A stretch of DNA of 64,000 nucleotides from Myrica gale (lineage: Eukaryota; Streptophyta; Magnoliopsida; Fagales; Myricaceae): contig OZ005603.1 in the NCBI GenBank assembly GCA_963930655.1, positions 24,938,201 to 25,002,200 of the forward strand, in the 5' to 3' direction. The notes below the pieces were generated by a model. It did no database searches. It was not told the origin of the DNA and saw only the letters and a program-made list of their open reading frames with translations. Every line of letters starts with the position of its first letter. The first letter of the stretch is position 1. Of the stretch, positions 1 through 10,929 are shown in pieces. A program made the translations under genes and the position numbers.

Positions 1-22
1 TTTTTCAAAAAAATAATAAATA

Positions 23-273
23 GTGGAAAAGTCACTTTGAGCCCTTAAACTATCAAGCAAATTACAAATAAGGCCCCAAACTACCAATCTTGACACATTG
101 AGCCCACGTATGTTATAAATGAGCCACGTGACACGATTTTGACCATCAGATTTTAGTTCAGGGCTCGATTAATCAATTGTGGAAGTTGGATGGTTTAATG
201 TGTCAAGATTGGTAGTTTGAGGCCCTATTTATAATTTGTTTGATAGTTTCAGGATTAAAAGTGAGTTTACCCC
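23..273. mobile_element. Foldback MITE, Mutator-like
   Basis: The two halves are inverted copies of each other. The left arm has ACTATCAAGCAAATTACAAA and the right arm holds its near-complement. Outer ends are GTGGAAAAGTCACTT and, on the other strand, GGGGTAAACTCACTT. The element is bracketed by TAATAAATA (14-22) and TAATACATA (274-282), which match at 8 of 9 positions. A 9-bp duplication is typical of Mutator-like elements. No coding capacity is seen. Confidence 0.75.
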
Positions 274-388
274 TAATACATAGGAAGACACGCAACTATG
301 AAGCAGAAGACTAACAAATATGGAAAAAAATAAAAACAAAAAAACAATAAAGCAAATACAAAAGCATGAGAATGCAAAATGATGGAAC

Positions 389-760
389 TCAAGGGACAAC
401 ACAAACACCAATGGCTTTCTTGAGAAACTTAAATTTGAGGTCATCCAATGGTTTGGTGAAAATGTTTGTAAATTGATTCTTAGTGGATATGCGCTCCAAG
501 GAAATAGTGCGAGATTCCACAAGATCACGAATGAAATGGTGACGAATGTCAATGTGCTTGGTTCGGGAGTGTTGGACAGGATTCTTCGAGATGTTTATCA
601 CACTTGTGTTGTCACAAAACACAGTCATGCAATCTAGTTTAATGCCATAATCATTAAGCTTTTGTTTCATCCAACTCAGCTCAGCGCACAAACTACCTGC
701 AACAATATATTAAGCTTCGGTAGTAGATAGGAAATTGAGTTTTGTTTCTTGCTTATCCAA
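389..760 (-). pseudogene. Copia RNase H domain
   Basis: The open stretch at 389-691 contains DNTSVINISKNPVQHSRTKH, followed by IDIRHHFIRD and then ISTKNQFTNIFTKPLD. These are the conserved blocks of copia RNase H, including the catalytic DN pair and the RTKHIDIRHHFIRD box. The domain start (usually YxAxxxAxxEAxWL) is degraded between 691 and about 760. It continues in a shifted frame from the reverse transcriptase to its right. Confidence 0.9.
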
Positions 761-780
761 GCCATTAGACAAGTTCCTAT

Positions 781-1930
781 CTAAAAACAGCCACCGGAGG
801 TGCTTTTTCTATCGTCAGCATTACCAACCCAGTCAGCATTGGAATAACTAGCTAAATCTATATTAGTTACCCTAAAGTACCAAATTCCATAATCTACAGT
901 GTCATTAACATATCTAATGATACGTTTGACTACACTCAAGTGAGATTCTATAGGATTAGCCTGAAATCTAGCACAAAATCCCACATTAAAAGAAATATCA
1001 GGATGACTAACAACTAAATAGAGAAGACTACCTATCATGCTTCGATAGAGAGTTTGATCAACACTTTTCTCAGAAGAATCTAAGGCTATCTTCACAATTG
1101 TACTCATGAGAGTCCTTGTATGCTTTTTGTTATCCAATCCAAAGAGCTTCACAAGATTCAAGGCATACTTTGATTGAGATATAAATATCTCATCACTAAG
1201 TTGTTTAACCTGCAAGCCAAGAAAATAATTTAGTTCACGGACCATACTCATTTTAAATTCACGTTGCATAACTTCAGCAAATTTATGAGCAAGTTTATCA
1301 ACAGTGGCATAGAAGACTATGTCATCGACATAGATTTGAGCTACTGTGATGATTGTCTCAACGTTCTTGACGAATAATGTTCGATCAACTACTCCTCTCG
1401 AGAATCCATGATCTAGGAGATAAGTCGTCAACCAGTCATACCAAGCTTTAGGTGCTTGTTTAAGCCCATAAAGAGCTTTCTTCAAGCGATACGTATGATC
1501 GGGATACTATGGATCTACAAACCCTTTGGGTTGTTCAATATACGCTTCTTCTTGAAGAACACCATTCCAGGAGACACTCTTGACATCCATCTGATAAAAC
1601 TTAAAATTTATGAAGTAAGAGACAACAAGTAAAATACGTATTGACTCTAATCAAGCAACTGGATCAAAAGTTTCATCGAAATCAATACCTTCCACTTGTG
1701 TATAAGCTTGAGCAACTAACGTTGCCTTGTTGCGAGTGATTGCACCATTCTCATCTATCTTATTCTTGAAGATCCACGTGGTACCGATAACATTTGTATC
1801 TGCAGTTATAGGAACTAAATACCACACACCATTTCAAACAATTGGTTTAATTCTTCATGCATGACATTAATAAAAAAATCATCTTGAAGAGCTTCTTATA
1901 CCTTAGGTTCAATTTGAGACACAACTAGTG
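781..1930 (-). pseudogene. Copia reverse transcriptase
   Basis: The open part, 781-1485, starts with KKALYGLKQAPKAWYDWL, has the catalytic box as YVDDIVFYAT, then LNYFLGLQV and YRSMIGSLLYL, and ends in NADWVGNADDRKSTSGGC, all hallmarks of copia reverse transcriptase. Upstream to about 1930 further pieces (TWIFKNKIDE, FDETFDPVA, MDVKSVSWNG) can be read with in-frame stops, including one just before 1485. The enzyme once copied the element's RNA into DNA in virus-like particles. It is now broken by several stops and at least one frameshift. Confidence 0.93.
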
Positions 1931-2009
1931 TAAGTTAAATGATTCAACACTTTTCTTCTCAGTCTCATCCCCTCATTAAGATCACCAATTATGTTCTCTT
2001 TATGGTGAT

Positions 2010-2276
2010 TCAATTTAACCGTAGAGGATGGTTCCTTGCTAGAAGGAATGTCAGAAACAGAGGAGACATCAATTTTTCCCGCAAGGTCACATGCACTTTC
2101 AACAGAGAATGTTCTTCATTCTCATTATCTTTAGAATCAACTAAAGCTATCATCCACAACAACGTTAATGATTCAATAATAGTAAGAGTACGAGTATTAT
2201 AGATACAAAGAGATCTATTGTTTGAAGAGTAACCTAACAAAATTCCTCTGTCACTCTTTGTATCAAATTTAGCCAT
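2010..2276 (-). pseudogene. Copia integrase C-terminal remnant
   Basis: The start AKFDTKSDRGILLGYSSNNR matches the conserved GKFDxKSDxGIFLGYS block near the end of copia integrase, followed by the expected NTRTLTIIES. The zinc-finger and catalytic DDE parts are absent. The sequence then runs on into low-similarity linker towards the reverse transcriptase. Confidence 0.85.
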
Positions 2277-2323
2277 ATTTTCCCTATCCCGAAGAATTTG
2301 TTATAAGCTTCTTGAAGACTCTC

Positions 2324-2680
2324 TTATATATTGACATCATCGTCTAAATCCTCAAAATCATCATCAATCTCTTGCAAAACAAAACCATCAGTACTAGATA
2401 CAAAAGCCATGAAATTTACATATTCTTCTTCTGAAGAATTCTCATCATCACTGCAGCTTTTTGACTCGTCATCACTCTGTGAAGCTTTCATAGCTTTTCC
2501 TTTTGACTTGAGGTATTTTGGACATTCTGATCTAACATGACCAAACCCTTGACATTCAAAACACTTCAGCTTTTTACTCTTAGAGTCATTAGACATGTGT
2601 TTGTCCTTTTTTGTCCTTTCTGAACCCATTGGAAGTACCCTGCTTATTTTCAGAATTATTGTTGAACGGTCACTGAGCAC
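2324..2680 (-). pseudogene. Copia gag with zinc knuckle
   Basis: The open frame contains CFECQGFGHVRSECP, a CX2CX4HX4C retroviral-type zinc knuckle that binds the element RNA. It follows a basic stretch (KSKKLK) and precedes an acidic, serine-rich tail (DDENSSEEEYV) typical of SIRE-like copia gag. More gag can be glimpsed in broken frames up to about 3420. The junction with the integrase fragment at 2276 marks the deletion of protease and integrase. Confidence 0.85.
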
Positions 2681-3470
2681 CTCTCAGTTTTAAGAATTTC
2701 TTTAATTGTTTGACAAACATAGCGAACTGTGCATCATCAAGAATTTCTTCATCTGAACCAGCGGAGACCTCTTCTTTGATTGTTCTCAGGGCAATGAATT
2801 TGTTCTTCTTGGGCTGAGGTAGTGACACTTCACAAGTCTACAAAGAACCCACCAATTATTCAATCTTTATCATGTCAAGATCCTTGCTTTCCTCAATAGT
2901 AGTGACTTTGGACCTGAATCTTTCAAGTAGAGATCTCATAACTTTCCTGACTACTCGATGTTCTAGAATATTTTCACCTAGATTATAGCTTGAATTGACT
3001 GTCATTCAGTTTTGCATAGAACTCATCGAAGGTTTCATCTTCTTTCATTCGAATCTCTTCAAACTTTGTAATCAACATTTGAAGTTTCAAATTTTTCACC
3101 GTTTTGGTTCCTTCATGAGTAGTTTCCAAAATATCTCAGGCTGCCTTAGATGTCTCACACATAGATATACGCTTAGATTTATCAGCAGATACAACCATAA
3201 AAAAGAATGTAAACCCTTACTATTATAACTACATTCATTGATTTCACTAGTAGACCAGGTACTAACATCTTTTGTAGTTTTAACACCTTCAACATCAGAT
3301 ACAAGTGCTAATCATCCTTTAACACAAGATCTCCAAACCTGTTCATCAAGGGATTTCAGAAAAGCTCTCATGCGAACTTTAAGTAAGCATAATTGTTTCC
3401 ATCAAAATATGTAGACACGAACAATTACTGACTTTTGTTCATCTATACCAAGGGTTAAGGACCGAGTTTA

Positions 3471-3484
3471 AGCTCTATTACCAA
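3471..3484 (-). other. Copia primer-binding site
   Basis: On the minus strand TTGGTAATAGAGCT resembles the plant initiator-Met tRNA primer site (TGGTATCAGAGC) with small changes. It directly follows an LTR-like end (…TTTTTCA). The upstream CCCCTCTTAGTG resembles the end segment seen in many copia LTRs. Confidence 0.7.
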
Positions 3485-3485
3485 T

Positions 3486-4440
3486 TGAAAAACCTAATTT
3501 ACACTTTAACTTCACTAAGAGGGGCGCGAATTGGTGAAATCGCAAAATACAAATTATTCAATACTAATTTTCAAACAAGTTCTAAAATTGATCAGTCTAT
3601 ATATATCAACCAACCAACACAATCATCAAAGCAATAAATCAACTCGTAAAAAAATGAAACAAACATTCAAGGAGAAAAAAGATTTGATGATGAAGTGAAA
3701 AACCTTTGAAAATCTATTTAAAGGAAAAACCACTTCGGGCATGCAGCCACCGAAAATCCACTAAAAAAAACCTTGCAATAGTGATTCAGAGACAGGCAAC
3801 CCCAGTTGCTTCACTCAGACAACCCTGATGTAATATTTTAACCAACTCTGCTCAGACCCGCACCAAGTAGCATTAACCTCAACACCTTGAGGTTCTTCTT
3901 GAAGATTTGCACGAACACTATAACATGAAGGTTACAAACAATTTGATGAAAGAATAGACAGAATTTCATCAAACTTGAAGCACATATCTTTTGAGGTTTT
4001 TCTCTTAAGGAATGAGGCACAAATATTCTCAATAAAAGTCTCAATAACGTTTCCCAAGGTTTCACAAGGAAAGTCCAGAAATTCAGTGATTTCTGAAATT
4101 CGTCGAAAGTCGCTCGAGCGTGGGTTGAGTGAGAGTCGAAAGCGATGTCTTTGTCTGAATTCATCACTGGGCGCTCGAGCGTGGGACGAACGTGACTCGA
4201 ATGTAAGTCGAGCGTGAGAATACTTTGGATAGTAAATCAACACTAACTCTGGAACAAATGTGGGAACCAAAATTACAACTCGATCACGACATATTTTGAC
4301 AGAAAATAATGCCAACAAAAAAAATATCCTAACAGTTACAACAGTGACCCAGACACGGGCAACCTCTAATTGCTTGACTTTGACTATCCCGATGCAATAA
4401 TCTAAGTAACCCAACTTAGACCTGCTCACTACGGTTATCA
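3486..4440 (-). repeat. Copia 5' LTR
   Basis: The LTR is bounded on the right by an abrupt change to gypsy reverse-transcriptase sequence at about 4440 and on the left by the primer-binding site. It ends in CA on its own strand. The TG start is uncertain within about 15 bases. It contains two degenerate direct copies of a roughly 85-base block (about 3780-3870 and 4335-4440) and a cluster of TCGAGCGTG-type words at 4110-4220. The sister LTR is not in the window. Confidence 0.6.
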
Positions 4441-4855
4441 AGCCAGAATTCACATTTCTTCAATTTGGCATATAGTTGCTTCTCCTTCAATTTTTGCAAT
4501 ACCATCCTCAATTGTTTTTCATGTTCTTCGCGGATTTTTGAGTAAATTAATCAAGATATCATCAATAAAGACTACCATAAATTTATCCAAATATTCTTGG
4601 AATACTCGATCCATTAAGTCCATATAAGTAGTCGCATTCGTCAACCCAAAAGGCATGATTAAAATTTCGTAGTCTTTGTAAAAGTTGTCTTTGTTACATC
4701 CTCACTCTTAACGTTTAGCTGGTAGTATCCCAAACAAAGATTGATCTTAGAGAATACTTGTGCGCCTTATAATTGATCAAAGAGATCATTAATCCGAGGC
4801 AGAGGATACATATTCTTTACCGTAACTCGATTTAACTCTAGATAATCAATACACA
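4441..4855 (-). pseudogene. Gypsy reverse transcriptase, catalytic part
   Basis: In shifting minus-strand frames one reads [20 protein letters not shown], then [22 protein letters not shown], and the catalytic block VVFIDDILI. After a frameshift comes [20 protein letters not shown] and [10 protein letters not shown]. This is the standard Ty3/gypsy order. Several stops make it non-functional. It breaks off at CEFWL where the copia LTR starts. Confidence 0.9.
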
Positions 4856-6886
4856 GGACATGTTCGTTTTACAAAAAATGCAACAAATTCACAAAAAGAA
4901 TATCCAAAACATAAAAAAAATCCTACACAAACACCACTACCTTTAACACAAACTCCAACAACTTTTCGCACAAACTCCATTAACTTTTTTTAAAAAAAAA
5001 ATCTAACAAATCTTCTCTCTTCGTACTTTTTCATCAAACTCCAATACTTTTTTATTAAAAATTACATCAAATAATCTCTTTCTACACCTTTTTACAAACT
5101 AAAATACAAATTAAATATCTTTAAAAATTTTCACCAATTTTTACACAAACTTATGTGAGTCCAAATAACAACCCAAGAGAGGGGGATGAATTGAGTTTTA
5201 CCAAAAAACTTACCCCTTTTTCGAGTAAAACACAGATCTGAAAAATGTTATTTCTCTAAGGATAAAAAAACAGATTTGAATATACTAAATGATAAGCTAA
5301 ATATAAGCAATGAATTATGAATCATAAAACATCACAAATACGGATATGAAACGAATTATAAGCGAGATAGAGTTAGAGAGATAACACCGTATTTTTAGGT
5401 GGTTCGGCCAACACTTGCCTACGTCCACCCCAAGGCTATTGACTTCCTTGGGCTTCCTCCACTATTCTCCAAATAGCGAATGCACCTTAGCTTCCCGGGT
5501 GCTAAGGAACCTTTACAAAGTGTTTTCCGAGCTTACATTTTAACTCACTCTGACAAATCCTCACAACCTAGAGGATTTCTTCTACTCTCACAAGTAGGAT
5601 CAAGTGTTTTCCCAACACTCAAATGTTTTACAAATGATGGTTACAATGAAAGCTCTCCAAGCCGAATGAGAAAATGAGGCACAAAAAGTGGAATGACTCT
5701 CTAAGCCAAATAAGCAACTGGAAAGCTCAAATCGTATGGAATGACTCTTTAAGCCAAATTAGCAAATGAAAAGCTTAATAGAGTGCAAAAAGACAAGATT
5801 CTAAAAGGAAATCTAGAGATTGGAAGATGTGAGCACAAGCCTTTTAGTAGATACGGTTTTCCCTCTTCTTCAAAGCACTTTCTCTCTCTAGAAGTTAGGG
5901 CAAAGAGTGATTGCAAGTGTGTTGTCCCTTCTTCAAGAAATCTCTCTCTCTCTTTGGAGGCTAGGTCGTCAATGATGAGCAATAGAAGAGTATTGAACAA
6001 TGAGAGTTTTGATCTTGGAAGAATCAGCAAATGAAAAACTTTGGATCTTGGATCTCTCTCTAGATGTTGCATTGATGGTCGAGCTCTCCCTTTCTTTCTC
6101 CATATTGTTCTTCTTATAGCCCTTAGGCATTCAACGGTCATTAAGGGTCTTCTTGTAAACTTAGATAGCCGTTGGAGGGATTTAGAAGACATTTGATCCA
6201 TTTTAAAGGAGCTGGCGTCGTTTCCAGAGAATCTGTAAAATAGCACAATGTGTCGACACATTGATTGTATGTGCTGACACATTAAACTTGGTCCTGAAAT
6301 GAAAACTCTCGGGTGTTAGTTCAATGTGTCGACGCTATGGTCTAATGTGTCGACACTTCCAACACTTAGACAAAAAAACAAGTTTGAATGTCTTGAAATG
6401 AAAACTCTCGGGTGTTAGTTCAATGTGTCGACACTTCCAACACTTAGTAAAAAAAATAGTTCTTTAACAATAACTACTCCAATTCAATAATTCTCAAAAA
6501 CACTGGCAATATAAAAGATGATCAAATAACAAGAGTAATGATGATTAAGTATGCTTAGAGAGATTTTAGAATAAGGAACCCTTGATACATGAAAAATGTA
6601 ATGATCTTATCAACTTGTGTAATGGTGTTCAAGTGCACTTAGAAATATTTTAGTGAGTTAAACCTCAATCCTTTTGAAATACAATTTGGAAATTGTGGGT
6701 TGACAATGTAAAATCTAAAGTCTTTGAAACTTAGAATATTTTGTTATCATCAAGATCAAATATAGTTTGTTTTCAAAACAATCTTGGGCTAACAACTTTT
6801 AAGACTCCAATCTACATAAATATTCACAATTCTATAAAAAAAGCCTAAAAATCTTACAAGTTTTTATAAAACGAACATCCCCACAC
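4856..6886. mobile_element. TIR element inside gypsy, split by a solo LTR
   Basis: The ends are inverted: GGACATGTTCGTTTTA on the left and, on the opposite strand, GGGGATGTTCGTTTTA on the right. It interrupts the gypsy frame between KKKDGS and CIDY. Without the solo LTR inside it (5154-6794) it would be about 390 bases, the size of a MITE. The flanks ACACA and ACACT hint at a short duplication, but the boundary is uncertain by a few bases. Confidence 0.55.
5154..6794 (-). repeat. Solo LTR, copia type
   Basis: On its own strand it begins TGTTAGCCCAAGATTG, has TTGATGATAACAAA near the start, and ends TTATTTGGACTCACA after a TTCATCCCCCTCTCTTGGG stretch, features common in SIRE-like copia LTRs. 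Flanks are ACTTA (5149-5153) and ACTTT (6795-6799), 4 of 5 matching. No internal region or partner LTR is present. It shares the block TTGCCTACGTCCACCCC with the element at 9254-10471. Several TGTCGACA-type palindromes lie at 6240-6440. Confidence 0.65.
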
Positions 6887-6889
6887 TCT

Positions 6890-7340
6890 AATGCTACCAT
6901 CTTTCTTCTTAACGAACAAGACAGTAGCACCCCAAGGGGACACACCTGGACGGATGAATCTATTGTCCAATAATTTTTGCAACTGATCTTTTAACTCTTT
7001 TAGTTATATCCGTGTCATTCTGTACGATGACTTAGATATTGGAGCAGTACCAGGAACAAGGTCGATGAAGAATTCTGTTTCTTGCTCTTGGGGGAAAAAC
7101 CTCTCAAAATTTCCTCTCTATTGGAATTAACTCCAACTGTGACCCTTCTTCTTGAGCACCAGCCACACAGGACAAATACCCATGACACCCTTTATGAAAC
7201 AGTTTATTGCCTTTTAATGCCGAGATTACACGCATCGGTTTGAGACTCGAACCCTTAAAACAGAACTCCACGTCATCTAAAGGAGTGAAAACAACATCTT
7301 TCTCAAAACAACAAATGCTAGCATGATAAGCAAACAATCA
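6890..7340 (-). pseudogene. Gypsy protease end and start of reverse transcriptase
   Basis: The open stretch 7104-7337 has AYHASICCFEKDVVFTP and ALKGNKLFHKGCHGYLSCV, the region after the protease in Tekay-like gypsy elements. It continues as FFIDLVPGTAPIS and [13 protein letters not shown] (6890-7080). The next expected block, CIDYxELN, is found about 2 kb to the left, which shows where a later element landed. Confidence 0.85.
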
Positions 7341-7559
7341 GTCCATTCCTAAGATGGTGTAAAAATCATACATACCAAGTAGTATTAAATCTGCTAATGA
7401 TTTTCTATTTTCAATGCAAATTTCACATGACTTAAGCACAAGACTCGGGCATTCACAAAAAAACTAGGATGCATACCTGTTACCACCTCATCTGTAGCCT
7501 AATAATCTTGGGTTGATAAAGCATATACCCTTCCCTCAACCCTTTTTTCTAGAATTATG

Positions 7560-8350
7560 AACCTGAGACGATGACGGATTGATATTCTTATTTGTAGGAC
7601 ACTCACGGGCAAAGTGACCGGGTTCTTGAAAGTGTAACACAACTGACCTCCCAAGCAGGTTTGACCAAAACGAGGACAAGGCTTCCCAATTTTATGTTGA
7701 GTATTTTGTATTCTAACATTACCGCTATTGAAAGAATTCTTCTTGTTGGAACTGTGCTCCTTGCCTTGTCCATCTTTTGCCTCAAAGCTTTTTTTCTCTT
7801 AATCTTCTTGAAGACATCTCCACACCTGAGATCTTTTTCTAATTCCATATCAATCCTCACTGTTTCAGTGTAACTATCAACTCTATAAGCCATAATGAAG
7901 TGACGGATTCTGTCATTAAGACCCCTCTGAAACTTTCTAACCCTTTTTCCTTCGTAAATAATTCCTTAAATTTTGCAGCATACTACTCCATGCTCATGGC
8001 CTCTTTAACCAAAACTGCGAATTGCATTTCACGACGATCCTTGATTATCTTTGGATAATAAGTCTCATTGAACACCTCCTTGAATTTAGCCTAACTAATA
8101 GGAACATTTTCACGAAGTTCTTCATTTAATAGTAATTCGGTGACATCCCACCATCTCTGAGAAGCATCCTCCAAAGAAAGTGTACTTCACCTTTCTATGA
8201 ATCTGTGCAATTATGAACTTTTAGTAGTTTTTCCATCTTAGTTTGCCACCTTTATGCATCGTTTGAGTCAGGCTCTCTCGTAAAGACAGAGGGATTATGC
8301 TTCTTAAGCTCTCCGAACGAACAACCTTCGAGTACAACCTCATTTCCTCC
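7560..8350 (-). pseudogene. Gypsy gag remnant
   Basis: Broken frames from about 8345 leftwards read ELKKHNPSVF, then KMEKLLKVHNCTD, resembling the plant gypsy gag domain (KLNPPxFxG, LExIFxxLxCTD). At about 7610-7660 a damaged zinc knuckle can be read across a frameshift (CYTFKNP, then GHFAREC) with its second cysteine lost. The open piece 7603-7893 covers only the basic linker before the knuckle. Confidence 0.75.
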
Positions 8351-8599
8351 CATGGCCTGAGCAATTTTAACAATGATTTAATTTACCACCGCATCCACAT
8401 CATCCTCATTAGAAGTAACAGACATTTCATTGGTAGTAGATCTTTCATTACGATTTGACCCTTCTTCCACGTGGACAGACACGAAATCTGATACTAGGTC
8501 TAAAATCTCTTACACAACCATTCTTCTTGGTCTTGCACCCCTTGGCGGTAGCTTTTCCCTAAAATCAGTTTGTCTTTAGAAATATTAGTGAAAGATAAC

Positions 8600-10860
8600 C
8601 TCAAAATGCAAACAGAAAGAACAATAATGTAAACACCCGATCTAAAATTATTACAATAAAATACATAATCCAAAATCGTTTCTAAGATTAAAACTTGTCA
8701 TGAATCACATATCATATCTTAATTCAATTTCTGATACCTCACAAATATACCAACAGCTTCAACTTTAGCCCTTAAAAGGGAAAATATAAACTGATTTTCC
8801 TTCCCGACTTTAATCCCTTCCTCTCACTTTCATCAAAATCTTCCCGACTTTAATTCCACACTTAACAAGAGATCTAAATAAACACTTTTTTCAAATAAAA
8901 ATAAAACTACGAAAGTCTCCAAATTGAAGCAATTACTATTAAGGCCTCCAAATGACAATTTATTCTATAATCCTGCAACATGCATCATTCACAGAGAGTC
9001 CAACTCGAGATCTCCTACTACTTGTTGTCATCAACCCCTAAATCTAAAATATAGGAAATAAGTGGTGAGCTACAACTAGCTCAGTAAGTAGCAATCAATG
9101 AGGGTAGTAGAAATGACAGTCTTATAATTATAACCAAGATGGACAAATTGTAGTGAGATATACCAAACTGAAAACATAAATTATAAAAAAATATCTCAGG
9201 TCGACCAACATAGTGAAATCATCAATGTTCATAAATACCTCAATGATCACAAATTGAAGTTCTAGGATTAAAAAAACCCAAGAGGGGGTGAATTGGATTT
9301 TAAAAACTTTTTTGATTTAACCAAAAAAATGTGTTCGTAATGTACCAATAATTTTAGTACAAACAATATGTAATAATTAATACGAGAGTGCTAAAAGTAA
9401 AGATAGAGTTAGATAGAGCAAAAACAAGATTTTTAGGTGTTTTGGCAAATTCGCCTACGTCCACCCCTCAAGCTCATTTCCAAGCATTAATATTTCTCCA
9501 CTAGTTCCATTACACCAAGGAAATGGTTTGTTACACTTGAGCTTTGATAAGCACCTCTCCAAGCCTTAAGATGAACACCCTCACAAACCTCCATTCGATG
9601 AACACACCTCACCAAAAGATCACAAGAAAATCCCTCTCTTCTAATAATGAAGTAGAGTGATTTTACAACAACAAGACTTTCTCAATGGAGTGGATATTAC
9701 AGTGTAATTCTATCTCTCTGATCTCAAAAAATAGCTTTGTGTGAATGAGATGAAAAAGCTAAGATTTGAATGTTTTGATACACTCAAGCCTGATAAATGA
9801 TCAATGGTTGTTCTACCACGTTTTGCAAGCTTAAGAGTGGTCTATATATAAGCCTCCAAGAAAACATTGTCGTTTCTAGCATTTTGGGACGAGTCTATCA
9901 AAACTGTAGTTGTATCGGTCAATCGGTATCTGTAGCGGTCGCCCGCTACAGGTTTCCGTTGTCCCAATGGTCATAAATGCAGACGCGCTAATATTTAGAA
10001 AATTGTTCCGATCGACCGCTATATGAAGTAGTCGATATTGGGTCGACCGGTATATGAACTTGGTCGACACTATATCTAAAATTGCAACCTTTGTTGATTT
10101 TAAAGCGCGATTTTGACTATATTAAGACCCAATCTCAAAATCAAACTCCCCAAGGATACAAAAGAGATTTTGGAGTTATAAAGATATGATTTGAAAATAC
10201 TTTGAGACATGTTTTTATTTACCAAAGTTGAAATAAAAAAGTTTATGCTTGGTTTTGAAAATATGCAGTGTAAGATTCAAATCATTACTACTAATGAAAC
10301 CTTAGAGTTACAAAGTTGACCCCAAAGTCTTGAGTCTTCACTTCTGAGTCGCTTACTTGTTTTGGTCGTTGCTTAATCGATTTGTATTTTCGTGCTCTTT
10401 TGGATCTTGATTATCCAGTTCAATTTCTTCATTGTTATCATCAAAATATATATTGTGACTAAAAGCCAACAACAAAGACCCCAATAGTCACAAGCACAAG
10501 GATAGTTTTATTGTATGCTCACAATACAAGTTTCAACATTTCAACAAACCAAGTCAAAATTTTCAAATAAGTTCATCAAATCTCATTTTACTCAAAATCT
10601 GTTTAGTTCCCCATATAACACATCAAACCATATAAAATATAGTGCACATGTAAAATGATCTTATATTTTTCACAATACAAGAATTTCATAAAATCTCATT
10701 GAATGACCATTTACCTCAAACGCTTCACCCGAAACTTAAAGTTTCTCAAAGGATTTTTGAACAATCAATCGGAATCTAAATAAATTTTAAACATCAGTCA
10801 TCAATGCCAACATGGAGTTCGAGTCAATCCTTATGACTCAAAAAATAATAAAATTACTGC
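8600..10860 (-). other. Probable gypsy LTR and leader, with a solo LTR inside
   Basis: This stretch lies just upstream of the gypsy gag on the minus strand, where the 5' LTR and leader belong. It contains AGTGGTGAGCTACAACTAGC and CTCAGTAAGTAGCA (about 9060-9095), text that recurs in Tekay-like plant LTRs. No clean LTR ends or target duplication were found, so the outer limits are a guess. No host gene is seen. Confidence 0.35.
9254..10471 (-). repeat. Second solo LTR, related copia type
   Basis: Both sides carry ACAAA (9249-9253 and 10472-10476), an exact 5-bp duplication. On its own strand it starts TGTTGGCTTTTAGTC, has TTTTGATGATAACAA, and ends near CACCCCCTCTTGGG. The final CA has become AA. 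It shares the CCTACGTCCACCCC block with the LTR at 5154-6794 but differs in its palindrome cluster (GGTCGACC and GATCGACCG words at 9900-10070). Confidence 0.7.
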
Positions 10861-10929
10861 GTTAGTTAAAGCATCTCTTTTTGAACGCTTGGAAGCGGCC
10901 CATTACTCTTCTGTTGATCTAGATCAATT

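Larger units (their letters stand above)
389..3484 (-). mobile_element. Deleted Ty1/copia retrotransposon, internal region
   Basis: Read on the minus strand this runs from a primer-binding site (3471-3484) through gag with a zinc knuckle, the tail of integrase, reverse transcriptase and RNase H, which is the domain order of Ty1/copia. Protease and most of integrase are missing, because gag and the integrase tail are only about 50 bases apart. Stop codons and frameshifts are present throughout, so it is dead. The 5' LTR lies to the right (from 3486). The 3' LTR would lie to the left, outside the window or displaced by the MITE at 23-273. Confidence 0.9.
4441..8350 (-). mobile_element. Ty3/gypsy retrotransposon, interrupted
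   Basis: Minus-strand fragments appear in the gypsy order gag, protease, reverse transcriptase. They are split by a 2-kb insertion (4856-6886) and truncated at about 4440 by the copia LTR. Pieces lie at 7600-8350 (gag), 7100-7340 (protease end and linker), 6890-7100 (start of reverse transcriptase) and 4441-4855 (rest of reverse transcriptase). RNase H and integrase are not seen in the window, so they lie left of the copia insertion or are lost. Confidence 0.85.

Noticed and set aside
3932-4453. 173-residue minus-strand frame
   Set aside because: It lies within the copia LTR and gypsy junction and has no protein similarity that I recognise.
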